Assembly: GCF_016808335.1 (NCBI RefSeq)
Contig: NC_053149.1
Coordinates: 57,279,922-57,343,921 of the forward strand
Direction of reading: 5' to 3'
Length of the DNA stretch: 64,000 nt
Source: Panicum virgatum
Lineage: Eukaryota > Streptophyta > Magnoliopsida > Poales > Poaceae
In this document: piece after piece, positions 11,100 to 23,700 of the stretch
Position numbering within the stretch: position 1 is the stretch's first letter
Layout: each line of letters opens with the position of its first letter
Notes under the pieces: generated by a model
Databases searched by the model: none
What the model was told of the DNA's origin: nothing
What the model saw: only the letters and a program-made list of their open reading frames with translations
Program-made: the position numbers and the translations under genes

Positions 11100-13045
11100 G
11101 TGAGGACTTTTTTTAACAATATAAAGTTCTTCAACTTTTTACAGAAACACAAGAAAAATTACAGAACAGGCACTGCATTCCTATTTTGCCTGCGACCTCA
11201 GTGACAGAGGAGGTCCCAAAGACCCAAACCCATCAGCTACGCAGCAATAGATCACTCAGAGTCCCCCTACAATACTGTCAAATGGAGGGTTCAGATTGAG
11301 GATGAGAATTGAGAGGGATGGGCATTTCGTAGAGAGCACTTAGTCGAGGTGGGCAGCACAAGGGAGGCCATACAGCATTGCAGCCTGAAATGGGTTTCCA
11401 CCGAAGTGTCAATCCCACATTGACATTAGCGTAAGGTTACGGAAAAGCTTTAGCGGACCACCACATTGGTCTTATCCTGTTTATTCTATTTGTTAGCAAT
11501 AGTGTTTGTCAGGTGTCCAGCTGTAAATAGATAAAAGATCATTTCTGCATAATCAGAAACAGTTCTTCACTTAATGGATTACTTCGCAGCTCCAACTTAA
11601 TCTACTTCTGGTCCTACACTACTAGCTGAGTGACTGGATCATTAGGATGTAAAGCAAAATCTCTTTTTCATTGTATCACCCATTAAAAAAGGCAAACAAA
11701 GTTCATAAATGTGCAGCCCAAGCGCAATAATTGGATTAGAAGAATTTTAAGCCAAAAAAAGACTCAACCTAGAGAACAGGAAGAACTTAGTAGAGGCATG
11801 CCTATTCACAATGGGAGGATATGAGGCCCAGCTGCTCAAGCTACAGCTTAACTAACAACATTGATCTAGCGTGCATATGCTCGAAAAGTAAACAATGAGA
11901 AAGAAATACCAACCCACTATGTCTTACGTTCTTAGCCATCTGATATGTCAGTGCAACCGAGTGTGCTGCAACTAGATAACCATAGCAGCTAACTAAAAGA
12001 CCACAAATTTTTACCAGCTTTTAACACTAACATACCTAAAGGTAGAAGCAACAAAAATTACTGGCTTTTAACCCTATACATCAGGCTTAGGTTGGAAAGG
12101 GCAGTCTAGTCATCCACCACAATTGTTGTACGCTCATTGTTCTTGCAACTTCTCCCCAGCATCAATCTAATTTGAGTGTTGTCACGCTCACTCCAACTAG
12201 CATAGATGGAGACAGGGATTGACATAGTGCTCACCTAGTCATTGAGCTCAAGGTTATATCCCACAACCAGAATTATCAGATTATAAGGACCTATAGACAC
12301 TCAACAATTGCTATGCTGTGTGAATGGACACGTCCACGGAAGCCAACCGTCTAACAAAATGCACGAGGAAGATAGTTTGTTATGTTCAGGATTGCATTTA
12401 CACTTGATCCTGAGCTGTTCGGTTGCACTTAGATTCCCATGCTCCAACAGGGCGAGGCAATTCTTTCCCCACACCTGTCCCGCATCAATGCTGCCAAGCA
12501 CAGAAGCAACCAAGTTACCAAAACAAACTAATGAAATATCAGGGTGAAGAACATTGTAACACAACAACTATGTCCATTGGCCATGTATATATAAATGCTC
12601 TAAATGAATTATTTCTCACGGTAGTGCATGACTTGAATTTACCGAAACCTAGACTGATTTTGGAGCTTCAACCAGAAGCACGGAATGCGCTCATTGGTGT
12701 ACAGACAAACAACCCAGTTTTGGTATCCACAAATACAGGGCACTACTAATCAGCAAGATGTGTGGCACATAAGAGGGTCTAGCAACAGCAACATTGAGGA
12801 GTTCGTAAATACAGGTAATAAAATTACATGGTTGTGCAGTCAATTAGTATTGGCTCTTTCCAGTCTAAAATGTGACTACAAAGTAATCTGATAAGGCTGC
12901 ATGCAAGGCACACATCAAAATGTTGTGCAACATAGTGTAAATAAGCATACATCAAGTGTACCATCTCAATTTTGATTGAACCCATATTTCATCAAATAAC
13001 CTAAGCATTTCTGGTGATGTGGCTGCAGACATGCCATAAAATGGT
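11100..13045. other. Intergenic stretch without a recognised gene
   Basis: Moderately AT-rich sequence with small ORFs only. A minus ORF at 12301-12567 (88 aa) has no domain I recognise. A minus ORF covering 12952-13050 reads TSPFYGMSAATSPEML near its centre and looks more protein-like. It abuts the hAT insertion and may be a displaced 3' exon of the gene at 17713-28600 (see findings). Confidence 0.4.
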
Positions 13046-13053
13046 GATGTGGC

Positions 13054-16000
13054 TAGCCCTGACAGTGGATCGTGTAAGCCCAAGGGCCGAAAGGGCCTCC
13101 AAACTCGCAAGCCTAGTTTTACGGATCGTCTGTGGGCTATATATACAAAAGGGTCGAGTTGGATTGGATTGGCCCATAAAAAGATTGGGCTGTACACGCA
13201 GGCCCGAGTTGGTTCAAGGATTCTAGGAAGCGAGTCGGCCCGAGGATCCTGAAATGGATTCTGCCCTTTGCGTCTCCTTCGCAGAGTCGTCCTCGGCCTC
13301 CTGAGCCGTCGCGGCGGAGGCGGCGATTGGAGGTGTCATCGGCGGCGGAGGCGGCGGCGATTGGAGGAGTCATCGCGGCGGCAGCAGCGTTGCCAAGCCT
13401 GTCGCGGTCTCCCCGTTCGTCTTCTCATCCGGATCTACTGTCCCCCGGCGGCAACCCTACCGGTAATGGCACTTCTTGGTTTCTTTCCAATGTCTGGGAT
13501 TCGTGGAAGGTTCGTCTGGTTGCTGGCTCTGCTCTGCTCGGTTTGGCGGGGCATGCATTTGCTGGCAACATGCATGCATCCATGATCAATGCGAGGTGTT
13601 AGTTCGGTTTGGTTGGTGGTCAGTGGTGGACGTACTGGTGGTCACTGCCCACTTGCTCGATCAGTCACCAGGATTATAGTACTGACTTTCCCAGGCGCCG
13701 GCATGCACATGGCGTGTGAACTGTAATAGCAATTCTTTGACTGTGAAGTGTATTAGCTTTGATTTTAGTTGCTTCACGTATTAGTTACAGTAGATTTAAG
13801 TTGCTTGTTTGCAGCCACACCTGCAGCCTGGAAAAGCTGTGGCGAGCGCTATTTTAGTTGCTTCACGTATTAGTTACTCCTATTCTTTTTATTGAAAGAA
13901 TAAATTGTTAACTGAATTTTTTCTTCATAGCCACTATCTGTTGTTTCATATTATTCACTGCTAGTTGTACAATAATATGTCAGCAACGGTTTATTCATAT
14001 TATTCACGCTACCTCTTTTACAGTGTGTGGTATTATGGAAAGAGTTTCATCAGCAACCGCAGCAGAGGTTGAGGATGCTATATCCACTAATCAGTCAGGC
14101 AGGTCAGGGAAAAAGAGAGCCAAAGTTTGGGCTTATGTTGACACAGAACTCATTGATGGAGTGGAGAAGGCTGTTTGCAAGTATTGTAAGCTTCAGTTAT
14201 CTTCTGTGCCAGGGAAAGGAACAACTCATTTGAACAGGCATATTGGATATTACTGCCATCATATCCCTCAAGAGGACAGGGATACATTCTTAGCATCTTT
14301 GAAGAACACGCCCGGTAGAGATAATTCTGTGTTCGATCATGTGGTATTCAGAGGCCTCATTGCCAAGTATTTTCTTCATGGTGAGGTTGCATTTCGCAAT
14401 GCAGATGATCCGACTTGGAGAGAGATGATAAACTATTGTCAGCCATCATTCAATGTGGTCGGTCGACAAACAGTTCGTGCAGATTGTATGATGTTGTACG
14501 AAGAAGAGAAATTGCAGCTACAAGATAAGATCACAAAGTTGAAGTCTCATGTTAGTTTAACAGCTGATCTGTGGTCGTCTAACCAAAACTTGGGGTATCT
14601 TGGAGTTACAGCTCATTACATCGATGAAGAGTTTGAGCTCCAGAAGAAGATCATTGCATTTAAGCAGATCTCTTACCCTCATAACTCATTTGCTGTTCAA
14701 GATGGAATTACTGCTTGCTTAATGGAGTGGGATTTGGTTGATCGTGTGTTCTCAGTGACTCTAGATAATGCAAGTGTGAACAATAGAGCAATTAGAGACT
14801 TGCGTGCCGCTCTAGGTCCGCAAATGTTCTTTAATGGTGAACATCTACATGTCAGATGTGCTGCTCATGTACTCAATATAATGGTTAAAGCAGGGCTACA
14901 AGTCATTCCAAATGCAATTAAAAGAATAAGGGACATTATCAAGGTTGTCACCTCTACACCTTCACGGCTGCAAACATTCAACTCAATCGTGCAGACATTA
15001 GGTCTCAGAGGCAAGTCGGGGCTGGTTCTAGATGTTCCCCACCGTTGGAATGCTACATATGATATGTTGCATGAAGCTCTGAAGTACAAAGCAGCCCTCA
15101 ACAGATTTGCAGCAGAGCAATTTCAAGATTGTCCTAGTGAAGTAGAGTGGCAGGACGCTGCATGGCTTCATGAATTTCTAGAACAGTTCAGTGATGCTAC
15201 AAAAGCATTTTCAGCAGATAGGCATCCAACAGCTCACATGTTTGTGAAGATGATGATGGCAATCCGAGATGTATTGCTTGATAAGGCGTGGAATGCCAAT
15301 TCACTGCTCAATGCATTGGCTGAAGCTATGTATACCAAGTTTGAGAAGTACTGGGCTGCACCTAGCATGATACTTCTCATAGCTGCTGTCCTAGATCCGT
15401 CGATGAAAGCTGACTTTGTCAAGTTCTATTTCATGACTGTTGAGAGTGCAGAAGTGCAAGAGAAGATGAGAGAGCTCAAACAATATTTGAATCAATATTA
15501 TCTAGAGTATGAGGATTGTGAGGAACATTGCCAGTCCTGTCTTCACTTCACATGAAGAGGAAGTATTAAGTCAGGGCGAGTCGAGTTCTTCTGGACTTCG
15601 TGGCAAAAGGCATGTGGAGCTTGCATTTGCACAGTTTTGCATCACAAAACTCGAGGACTCGCTTAGAAAGATCTAAACTGGACATTTATTTGGATGATCC
15701 TAGAGCAGTTGTGAGAGCAGGAGAGAACTTTAATGTTCTGGCATGGTGGAAAAAAAACTCAAATGCCTATCCTATCTTGTCTTTGATGGCCAGAGACTTC
15801 TTGTCAATTCCTGTAAGCACGGTGTCCTCAGAATCTGCCTTTAGTTGTGTTAGAAGGATACTTGGCAAAAATCGGACATCTCTCTCTCTCCAGAAACTCT
15901 TGAAGCATTAGTATGTGCGAAAGACTGGTTGTTTGGCTTGAATGATGCAGATGAAGGTAAATTTCATATTTGAGATATATTTTGCAAAGCTGGTTATGTT

Positions 16001-17583
16001 TATAATAGTGGTTTAATATGTTTGTCTTGTTCATTGCAGGTCAACCAATGACTGGACAACGCATGTTTGAATCTGATGAGGAAGAAGATGCTGATTGACA
16101 AGTTAGTGCCCTAGCTGGTGGTTCATGAGAGAAGTTGAAATTGATCTGTAGTTGTGCAGCTGCATATTCTAAATACTAGGGAATATTCTCTGCAATTTGT
16201 AGACCGTATGTTTGATCAGTCCCCTTGCAAGAACCTGATAGAATGCTAGTTTTTTTTTGTTTAATATATTTTTTTATAATAGTGGTTTAATATATTTTTT
16301 ATATGAGATGCCATAATGCCATGTACTGTTATGCCTTAATTATTGTTGGAACCTTAACCATAGTTTATCTTGTTGCTACTGTTATTCTACCTTGAAACAT
16401 GTCAGTGTCACCTTGTTACTAATGATCCTAACAATATTTCTGCTGCTTCTGCATTGATTTATTACACACCATGTCAGTGTCACCTTGTTGCTCAATTGCC
16501 TTGCCATGCTGCTTGATTTAAGTAGATTGTTTGGCAGATGCAAGGTGGCTCCTGAATGTGAGAGACTGATGGTTCAATGTATCTACAAAAATTGTATGTG
16601 AGTAGTTCAGGTTCAGTAAGCATTCCACCATTCCTCTGACTGAATTCATTATACACTTGCTTGATGAAATGGGAGCTGCATTTTTTGTTGTGAGCGACTT
16701 CATTTATGTTATATCAACTGCATGAGAGAGCTTCTTTGGCCATGTGTGTGACACAGCTTTAGAGAGAAGGGAGCTGATGTATGCAGGCTTTAGATCTCAC
16801 ACACCCCATGATATGAAATACTGCTACGTAGATCAAACATTAATGTGTCAATCTGATAGGCCCTCTTGTTTCTGTTTTGCAGTCATTGCTAGTTTGTAGA
16901 GGAACAATGCAGGAAATAGCACAAAAGATTGGTGAAGTGATTGCCTTGCTTGGAGAAAGGGATCAGCAAAGTGATTTGTTTCTGAATCGTCCAAAGTGAT
17001 TGGTGAAGTGATTGCTTTGTTCTGTAGGGTGCAGACATGGCCACTCTTTGTAATAGTCTTGTGTTCTAATGCTTCTTCACTTGATATTATCCATTGCCCG
17101 CCTTGTGTACTCAGTACTGTTGAAGAAACTATGCTACAGCCAAGAATTTGTGATCGTGACTTAGTTTATATACTTGTTCAATACTGAGGGTGTTCAAAGA
17201 TGCAAGTGCAATTGAATTTAAGACAAATTTGGTGGATGTAATTTATTATTTCTTTTTTACATGTAATTTATTTTTTCTATTGACACATTTATTAGCTACT
17301 CAGCTAAATTACTAGTGAAGGCCCAGTGAAGACCATTGGATCGCTAGTGGTAGCACAAATTGCTAGTAGCATCATATGACTGTGAGGGCCCTTGGATTGC
17401 TGGTGGGCATGGATCCTTGGGCTCCAATAGGATCCTAAGTGGGTTAGGATTCTATGATATTAAGGATAGGATTGGATCGAGTTGACCCAAATTAGTTGGG
17501 GCTGGAGTGGGATTGGATGTAGCTAATAACAAAATAGGATTGGAGTGGGGCTAGGGCCGGATTGTGACCCATTGTCAGGGCTA
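13054..17583 (+). mobile_element. Complete hAT transposon, 4.5 kb
   Basis: The termini are inverted repeats: the left begins TAGCCCTGACAGTGG and the right, reversed, TAGCCCTGACAATGG. Both sides carry the same 8-bp duplication GATGTGGC (13046-13053 and 17584-17591), the hallmark of hAT insertion. The element carries a BED-finger/hATC transposase on the plus strand at 14035-16098. Sub-terminal regions are rich in GGCCC and GGATTGGA words. It lies about 130 bp beyond the last assigned exon of the minus-strand gene at 17713-28600. Confidence 0.92.
14035..16098 (+). pseudogene. hAT transposase (BED zinc finger, RNase H-like core, hATC), frameshifted
   Basis: The ATG at 14035 opens a frame of about 507 codons to 15555. 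Near residue 50 a BED-type finger is visible (CKYCKLQLS ... HLNRHI). The catalytic core follows, with VTLDNASVNN, the HVRCAAHVLNIMV block, VPHRWNATYDML and LLIAAVLDPSMK. The hATC dimerisation domain (LDIYLDDP ... VLAWWKKN ... FLSIPVSTVSSESAFS) lies in other frames. Reading the family through needs shifts near 15530, 15660 and in a CT-repeat near 15885. A final exon after an intron at about 15957-16039 ends FESDEEEDAD at 16098. The C terminus is therefore broken, although the N-terminal 500 residues are open. A 5' exon near 13270-13460 is possible. Confidence 0.85.
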
Positions 17584-17712
17584 GATGTGGCTGAATAACT
17601 GGAGGCTAAGGCCACCAATGAAAAATTAACTTGGGCCACGGAAAATGATAGGTACCACTTAATTATAATGAACTACAGCTTAAGTTGATAACATAAATTG
17701 AAATAAGGTTTG

Positions 17713-20700
17713 TTAACTTACGGTGTTAATGCTGCCAACTTCTTCAAATAAGTACTTCTTGGATCTCAGGTTGTTCGCAAATTTCTGAATCGAGTAAATG
17801 TTCATGTGGTGAAGGGATAACAAGTTCAATATAATATCCAAAAATATAAAATGGAAATTGTAAAAAAAACATTCAGATAGGATATTTTCTCCTCAAACAT
17901 TGGGTGGTTTAACATCAGCATGTTATTGTTGTTAACAATAGCCCGAACTGCTAGCTCTTTAGCTTCTGCATGTTTCCTTTTCAATAAAATGCATATCTGC
18001 AAACAGAAAATATTAAGCCAAACTGACTTTAATCTATATCCATCTGCCTACAACTCAGGAATATCATCATGATGATGAAGCAAACAGGTCAGGTTAAAGA
18101 AAGGTGACAATATTAGGAGAATAAAACATGATTCTTTTTTAAAATGAGACAGGAACAGCTGAAATTTTCAAAACATTAATTTCTCAGGCTATATATCAAT
18201 TCAAAAGGTAACCAAGCCTTATATCAATTCAAAAAGTAACCAAGCCTCTGGTCGTACTTTAAGAGAGCCATGCTAACATGCAACACATACTCACGTTATA
18301 GGGTTTTCTTTGGATGGTATAGTTGCAAAACCTTTTTTTATGTAAGCTTAATAAAGCATTAGAAAACCTCTACAGGTAGTTTCATGCAGCAAAGCAATTG
18401 GTACTCTAGTTATAGCATCCCGGACAAAGATAATAAAACATTGGACCGTTCTTTTATGGTAAAGTGTTTGACAGATTTACTCACATCTTCGAGCTCTTTT
18501 CTACAGGCCTCAGCTTTTTCTAAGTTTCCATCGTTTTCTAACAGCATAGGCAACTCTAGATCTGAAATGTCTCCCATCTCAGAGGGCATATGTGAGGAGA
18601 TTGCAATATCCACATGAGCTTTTGGAGTTCCACTTCGCAGAATCTAAGTGAAATCAATAAGAAGATGATGATTAACACAATGCTGATTCCAAATGCGAGT
18701 GAAGTTTTTTTTGTTTCCACAATCCGGAAGTGAGAATTGACTAATAGTATCTGTAGTAACATATATTTTTAAACGAAATAAATATATGTATTTATGCTAT
18801 TTACTGACAAATTTATTGACATTTTCTTTCATTCAAGGTTCCATTCATGTTAGTGATCATTGTTTCAGAACTTTTAATATGTACCACGATGACCTATATT
18901 TCCAAACGGATGTAACAATATGATATATATACTTGCAAATCTTCAGAATTTTCATAACACTTACCATTTCATTTCCCAACTCTGGAACAGTCTGAGGTGA
19001 TTTTCTGCATGATCATTTGCAAAGTTGTCACTTCCAATAGAAAGACTTCACATAGTCATAAAAGATATTATTGACTATTAAGTTTCTCAAATGTGATCCT
19101 GCTAACAAACCTTACAGCTGGAGACCTCATGATGCGTTTGAGCACTGTAGGAGTTTTTGGATCTCGAACTGATCCCTGCAAGTGAAGTTAACAGCATGAA
19201 TAAAATTACTCCTAAATTAATGCTGATAATTATTTTTCTTTTATAGTTTTTAATAAAAAAGGCACACAATGAATAGCTTCTGTATTTTATTACCTATATA
19301 ACTGCGCATTGGTTCTGCAGTCTGCTTATCTAGTGAATTAGTTGATATCCCATTAACTTTCAGTTTAAGGCATTAAGCTCACGATAGACAATGAAAAACT
19401 AGTACTTATAAAAAAATAATCTACAGATCTAAACACATTACTGGATTTTATTGAAACCCCATAAAATGCATTTACAAGACAAACTAGAAATCTAATATCT
19501 GAGAAGATGTGTCCTACAATTCTCTGCTGTTGCATGGTGCATCTCTTCAGTTACAACGCAGTGTCTCAAAATAGAAAAGAAAAAGGAGAGTAAATGGGCT
19601 ATAGTATAAAGTTTACATATAAATGAATATGATTATTTATCATGTCATTCTAGGAACTTCTATAATTCCAGGGATATTTTTAGATTATGTGATACAGAGT
19701 GAATAACCTCTCACACTGTTATGTGAAATCAGCAAGTGTTGTAGGAGGAATAGGATTGGTGGAATGATTGATTGTATTGCATTAAGCCCTTGGGCGGTAT
19801 ATATAGAGTTCAGAGATATGGGAGGCAAGGCAACCCATGGATACATATGGCAGTCTACGATACGATATCTAAACTACCAAATATACTCTAACATCCCCCC
19901 GCAGTCGTAGCGGGAGCATCGCAGATGATCAGACTGGAGAAGAGAAGCCAAAGGCTAACATCCCCCCGCAGTCGTAGCGACCTCGCAATGTTGATGCTGC
20001 GACTGGAGTGGAAACCAACAAGGAGCTCATACAAGGCGGTAGCCCTTTGTGCCGAATGTCGAGGTAGCCGAGCGTGAGGGTGGTGGAGCCATGGTCGAGG
20101 ATGCCGTGCTGAAGATAACCATGGTCAACGTAGTAGTCGAGGTAGCCGATGTCGAGGCGTAGGGAGTCCGGCCGAGTGGCGAGCCGAGGGGCTGGCCGAG
20201 TAGCCGGTCGTGGACACCAAGTGGCGGACCGAGTGGCCGGCCGAGGCAGTCGCACATGAAGCCGCGGGCGCATAGATGCGCCATGGTGATGACGGAGACG
20301 TGTCGAGGCAGTCGTCGTGGAAGGAGGCGATGCCGAGGTCGACGCGAGCAGGGCCGTAGAGGATGTAGAAGAAAGGTGACGATGCGATCGAGGCAGACGG
20401 GGAGGGAACGGGAGGGTCGATGCCGAAGTCGATGCAGTCGAGACGCCTAAGCCGAGACATTAGCTGGGTTTGCCGAACCCAGCAACACGTCGGGGATGAA
20501 AGCACGCTCCGGTGTTGCCACTACCAGGCGCACAAGGGAGAGGGCCCCAACCATGCGTCAGCGTCTAAGGGGCCTGCAGAAGAGGTCTTGGCGACGGTGG
20601 CGGTGCGCAGAGCGGCAAAGAAGAAGGTGCCGATGCAGCCCGCAGTTGTCGAAGGCGGCGCTGGCGATGTGGTTATGCTGGACAAAGTAGAAGCAGTGCG

Positions 20701-23700
20701 GTAGCGGACGCAGCAACCCGAAGGCGAGCAGTCCGGGCGGAGCGGTCCTGACGCAAGGTAGCACGGCGGTGGTAGCGCTCGATGTCGGCGAAGAACTCGA
20801 ATAGCTTGACGAAGACCAAGCGTGCGATGCACGCAATGACGTAGTCGTGGACGTTGTCGCAGACGTGGTCGATGAGGACGGCGTGGACAGAGTCGACGAC
20901 GTTGTCAGCGGCGGTGAAGATGCAGCGGCGAGTGGCGGCCGGATGACCGGCTAGTAGCCGAGTGACCAGAGGCGATGCTACTGAAGAGTCGGGCAAAAGG
21001 CACGGCGGTGCAGCAGCAACCCTGTAGCTCGGAGAAGACGCGCGTAGTACTCGATGATGCACATCTCAGGAGCCGGGTGGTCACGCACGATCGGTTGTAC
21101 GGACCGAGTGTGCGTGAGGCGAAGCGACGATGGAAGAAGTCGGCGGAGGCGTCCTGATCTGTGATGGCGATGACGAACCAATGACGAAACGTGAGAAGCG
21201 ACGGGAAGGCGTCCCCTCAGCACCGCGTACCCGATCAAGCCGCACAGTCGGAGATGTAGATGCCGGTGTCGTCGATGCCGGAGTAGATGCGCGTGAGGTC
21301 GACGGGCGGTGGGCGACTCAATCTCGATCAGTGATCGAGTAAACCAAAAAGAAAAGATACAGCAGCAAAAATAGGATCCTCCAGGTGCATGTCACGGGGT
21401 ACGCTTAGCACCATCGCTTGCCCTTATCTCCTCCGCTTGGACTGCATCACGGACGGAGAGAGAGAACAGGGCAAAGCAGGGCATAGCGGCGGCTGTGACG
21501 GAAGCGGTTGCGCAGCAACAAAGGGGCCATGCGGCCTCAGCCCGCGATGGCAGCCGGTGACGACACGGCCGGCTCCGCCCCCAGCGGCAGCACAGAGGGG
21601 CCGCGCGGCTCCAGCCGTTGAGCGGCCGCGAGGGGCAGGGACCCAGCAACGAGCGGAGCCCGGCCGGCGGCTCCTGAAGACGGGCGGGGTGGAGCTCCCT
21701 CCCGGCGACAAAGCGGCGGCCAATCCCCGCGCGGACGCGGTGGAGATGAGCAGATCCATCTCACAACAGCGACACTCCGGATCTGGCCGTCTCCATGGCG
21801 GCTCAGGGTCGGGGCGTGGCTGTGCCCAGCCGCCACCATGGCGGCACCGGACGAGGCGATGACCATCTGCCTCCACGCGACGAAGATGAGGTGGCTGCAG
21901 CCTGGCGAGACGGCGACGATGAACGTCCGAGGAGATCCCGATATGCTGTTGGACGACGACGATGGTGGCAGGCGGATCAATAGGATCCGCCGCCTAAACA
22001 GGGGCTCGGCCCCCTGTGGAGATCCTCATGGGTGATCTCCCCGGGGGCGCGCTAGAAGGTCGGAGAGGGGGCGCGACGGTCGTGCACGATGGAGGATTGC
22101 CGACCGGCGGCGCAAAGGAGAAGAGGCACCGAGCAGCAGAAGCTTTAGGGGTTGTGCCCTAGATCGAAACCTAAACTCGTGATACCATGTAGGAGGAATA
22201 GGATTGGTGGAATGATTGATTGTATTGCATTGAGCCCTTGGGCAGTATATATAGAGTACAGAGACTTGGGAGGCAAGGCAACCCATGGATACATATGCAG
22301 TCTACGATATGATATCTAAACTACCAAATATACTCTAACAAGTACAATATGATATTAGTTCGATAAATAGCCTAAAGAAATTCCAGTTATATAAAATTCA
22401 AACCCATGGAGAGAGACATCCCCAAGGCATTGCAACAAAGATCAAAGGCACCTAACACGGCTACACAGGACACAAATGCATATATTTCTGGAAGCAATTT
22501 ACTCAGCGAGGTACCTTTGCTTCCGATTATAAAGTTTAAACTAAGCTTCTAGGTAAAATGGAGTTGAAGACAGTGTATAACCCAAGTAGAAAACTAGAAT
22601 CTAGAAATGGAAATCCATTTCTTACAAAATATAATACTCAACAGGAAGAGAACATGCCTCAGGAATCTTTTGCATTATGGCTGGGCTAGGCAATGCAGGT
22701 TTTCCTTCAGGAACAGAGTTAAGGGTTTGGGATGTTGTTAAAGGGGAACCCTTGGTCCCACTCAGTTGTACTGATTCCTTCTCAGGAACCCTGTCAGACA
22801 TTGGACTCCTGATTCCTAATTTTGCAACTCTGCATTCAGATAGATTATTTTAACTGCCAGTCATGCAGTTTCAGAAGGAAAAGAATAACTGGAGGATAGA
22901 GATATTACACCTTGCCCCTGTCAGATGAGAAATTCTTGACATTTTTATATCCTTGGAATGAGTAACTTGTAATGAATCAGGAGCATTACTACTTTTTAGA
23001 AGCACATGATTTGCAACAATTTTATGACCAGTGCTATGTGCTGTGCTATTTCGAGCATTCAGCAGAGATGAGTTCCCTGAGCTAGGAGGCTCAAGCCTGA
23101 AAACAATGTATAAATATTAGCATGGGATCAAATCTGACAGGATTTCAAGAATGCCACAATTACACTAAAAGGTGGTTTTTAGCTGCAAAGGTAAATGCAT
23201 TTACATAGCTATATAGATATGGCTGAAAATATGTTATAATTGGCCACAATTAACTACACTTTAACACAGATTGTGTGAACAGCCAAATAATGTAATTTTA
23301 TCAGGGAGCACAGTAAAAGCAGTACATCAATCAGCCAATCAGCAGTACAGTTGTTGCACATGGAGTAATTTTCCGTATAATGATCAAATATTAGACTCCA
23401 TGTCCAGCAATCAACCTATTAAATCTACCTGCACAAACTGATAGACAATTGTACAAATTTGTTGCCCAAAAGCAGCCAGAAGCAGTGTTGAGAATTTGAA
23501 ACAGATATCAAATAAGGATACTCTTTAGCTTGGAAGGTTAAAAAGCAACAGAGGTCCATAATGAAACTACAAAACAAGTAAAGTCGATGTGATCCATTCT
23601 ACTTGATGAATCTATAAACCCCGCTTTTGCAACATCCCTTTATGAACAAATGTTCTAAAAAGTTTTAAGGCAACGTATCAGGTGCAAACCAACATCTTCA

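Larger units (their letters stand above)
19176..22657 (-). other. Large GC-AG intron hosting an LTR element
   Basis: The donor is CCTGAG/GCATGT and the acceptor is CTTGCAG/GGATCAG. The only phase that keeps the reading frame joins IPE to GSVRDP with GC at the donor. GC-AG introns are about 1% of plant introns and are spliced by the normal U2 machinery. The intron is 3.5 kb because of the retroelement at 19740-22340. Confidence 0.6.

Noticed and set aside
20125..22286. ORFs up to 157 aa inside the short-LTR element
   Set aside because: Mutually overlapping, low-complexity, no Gag or Pol motif.
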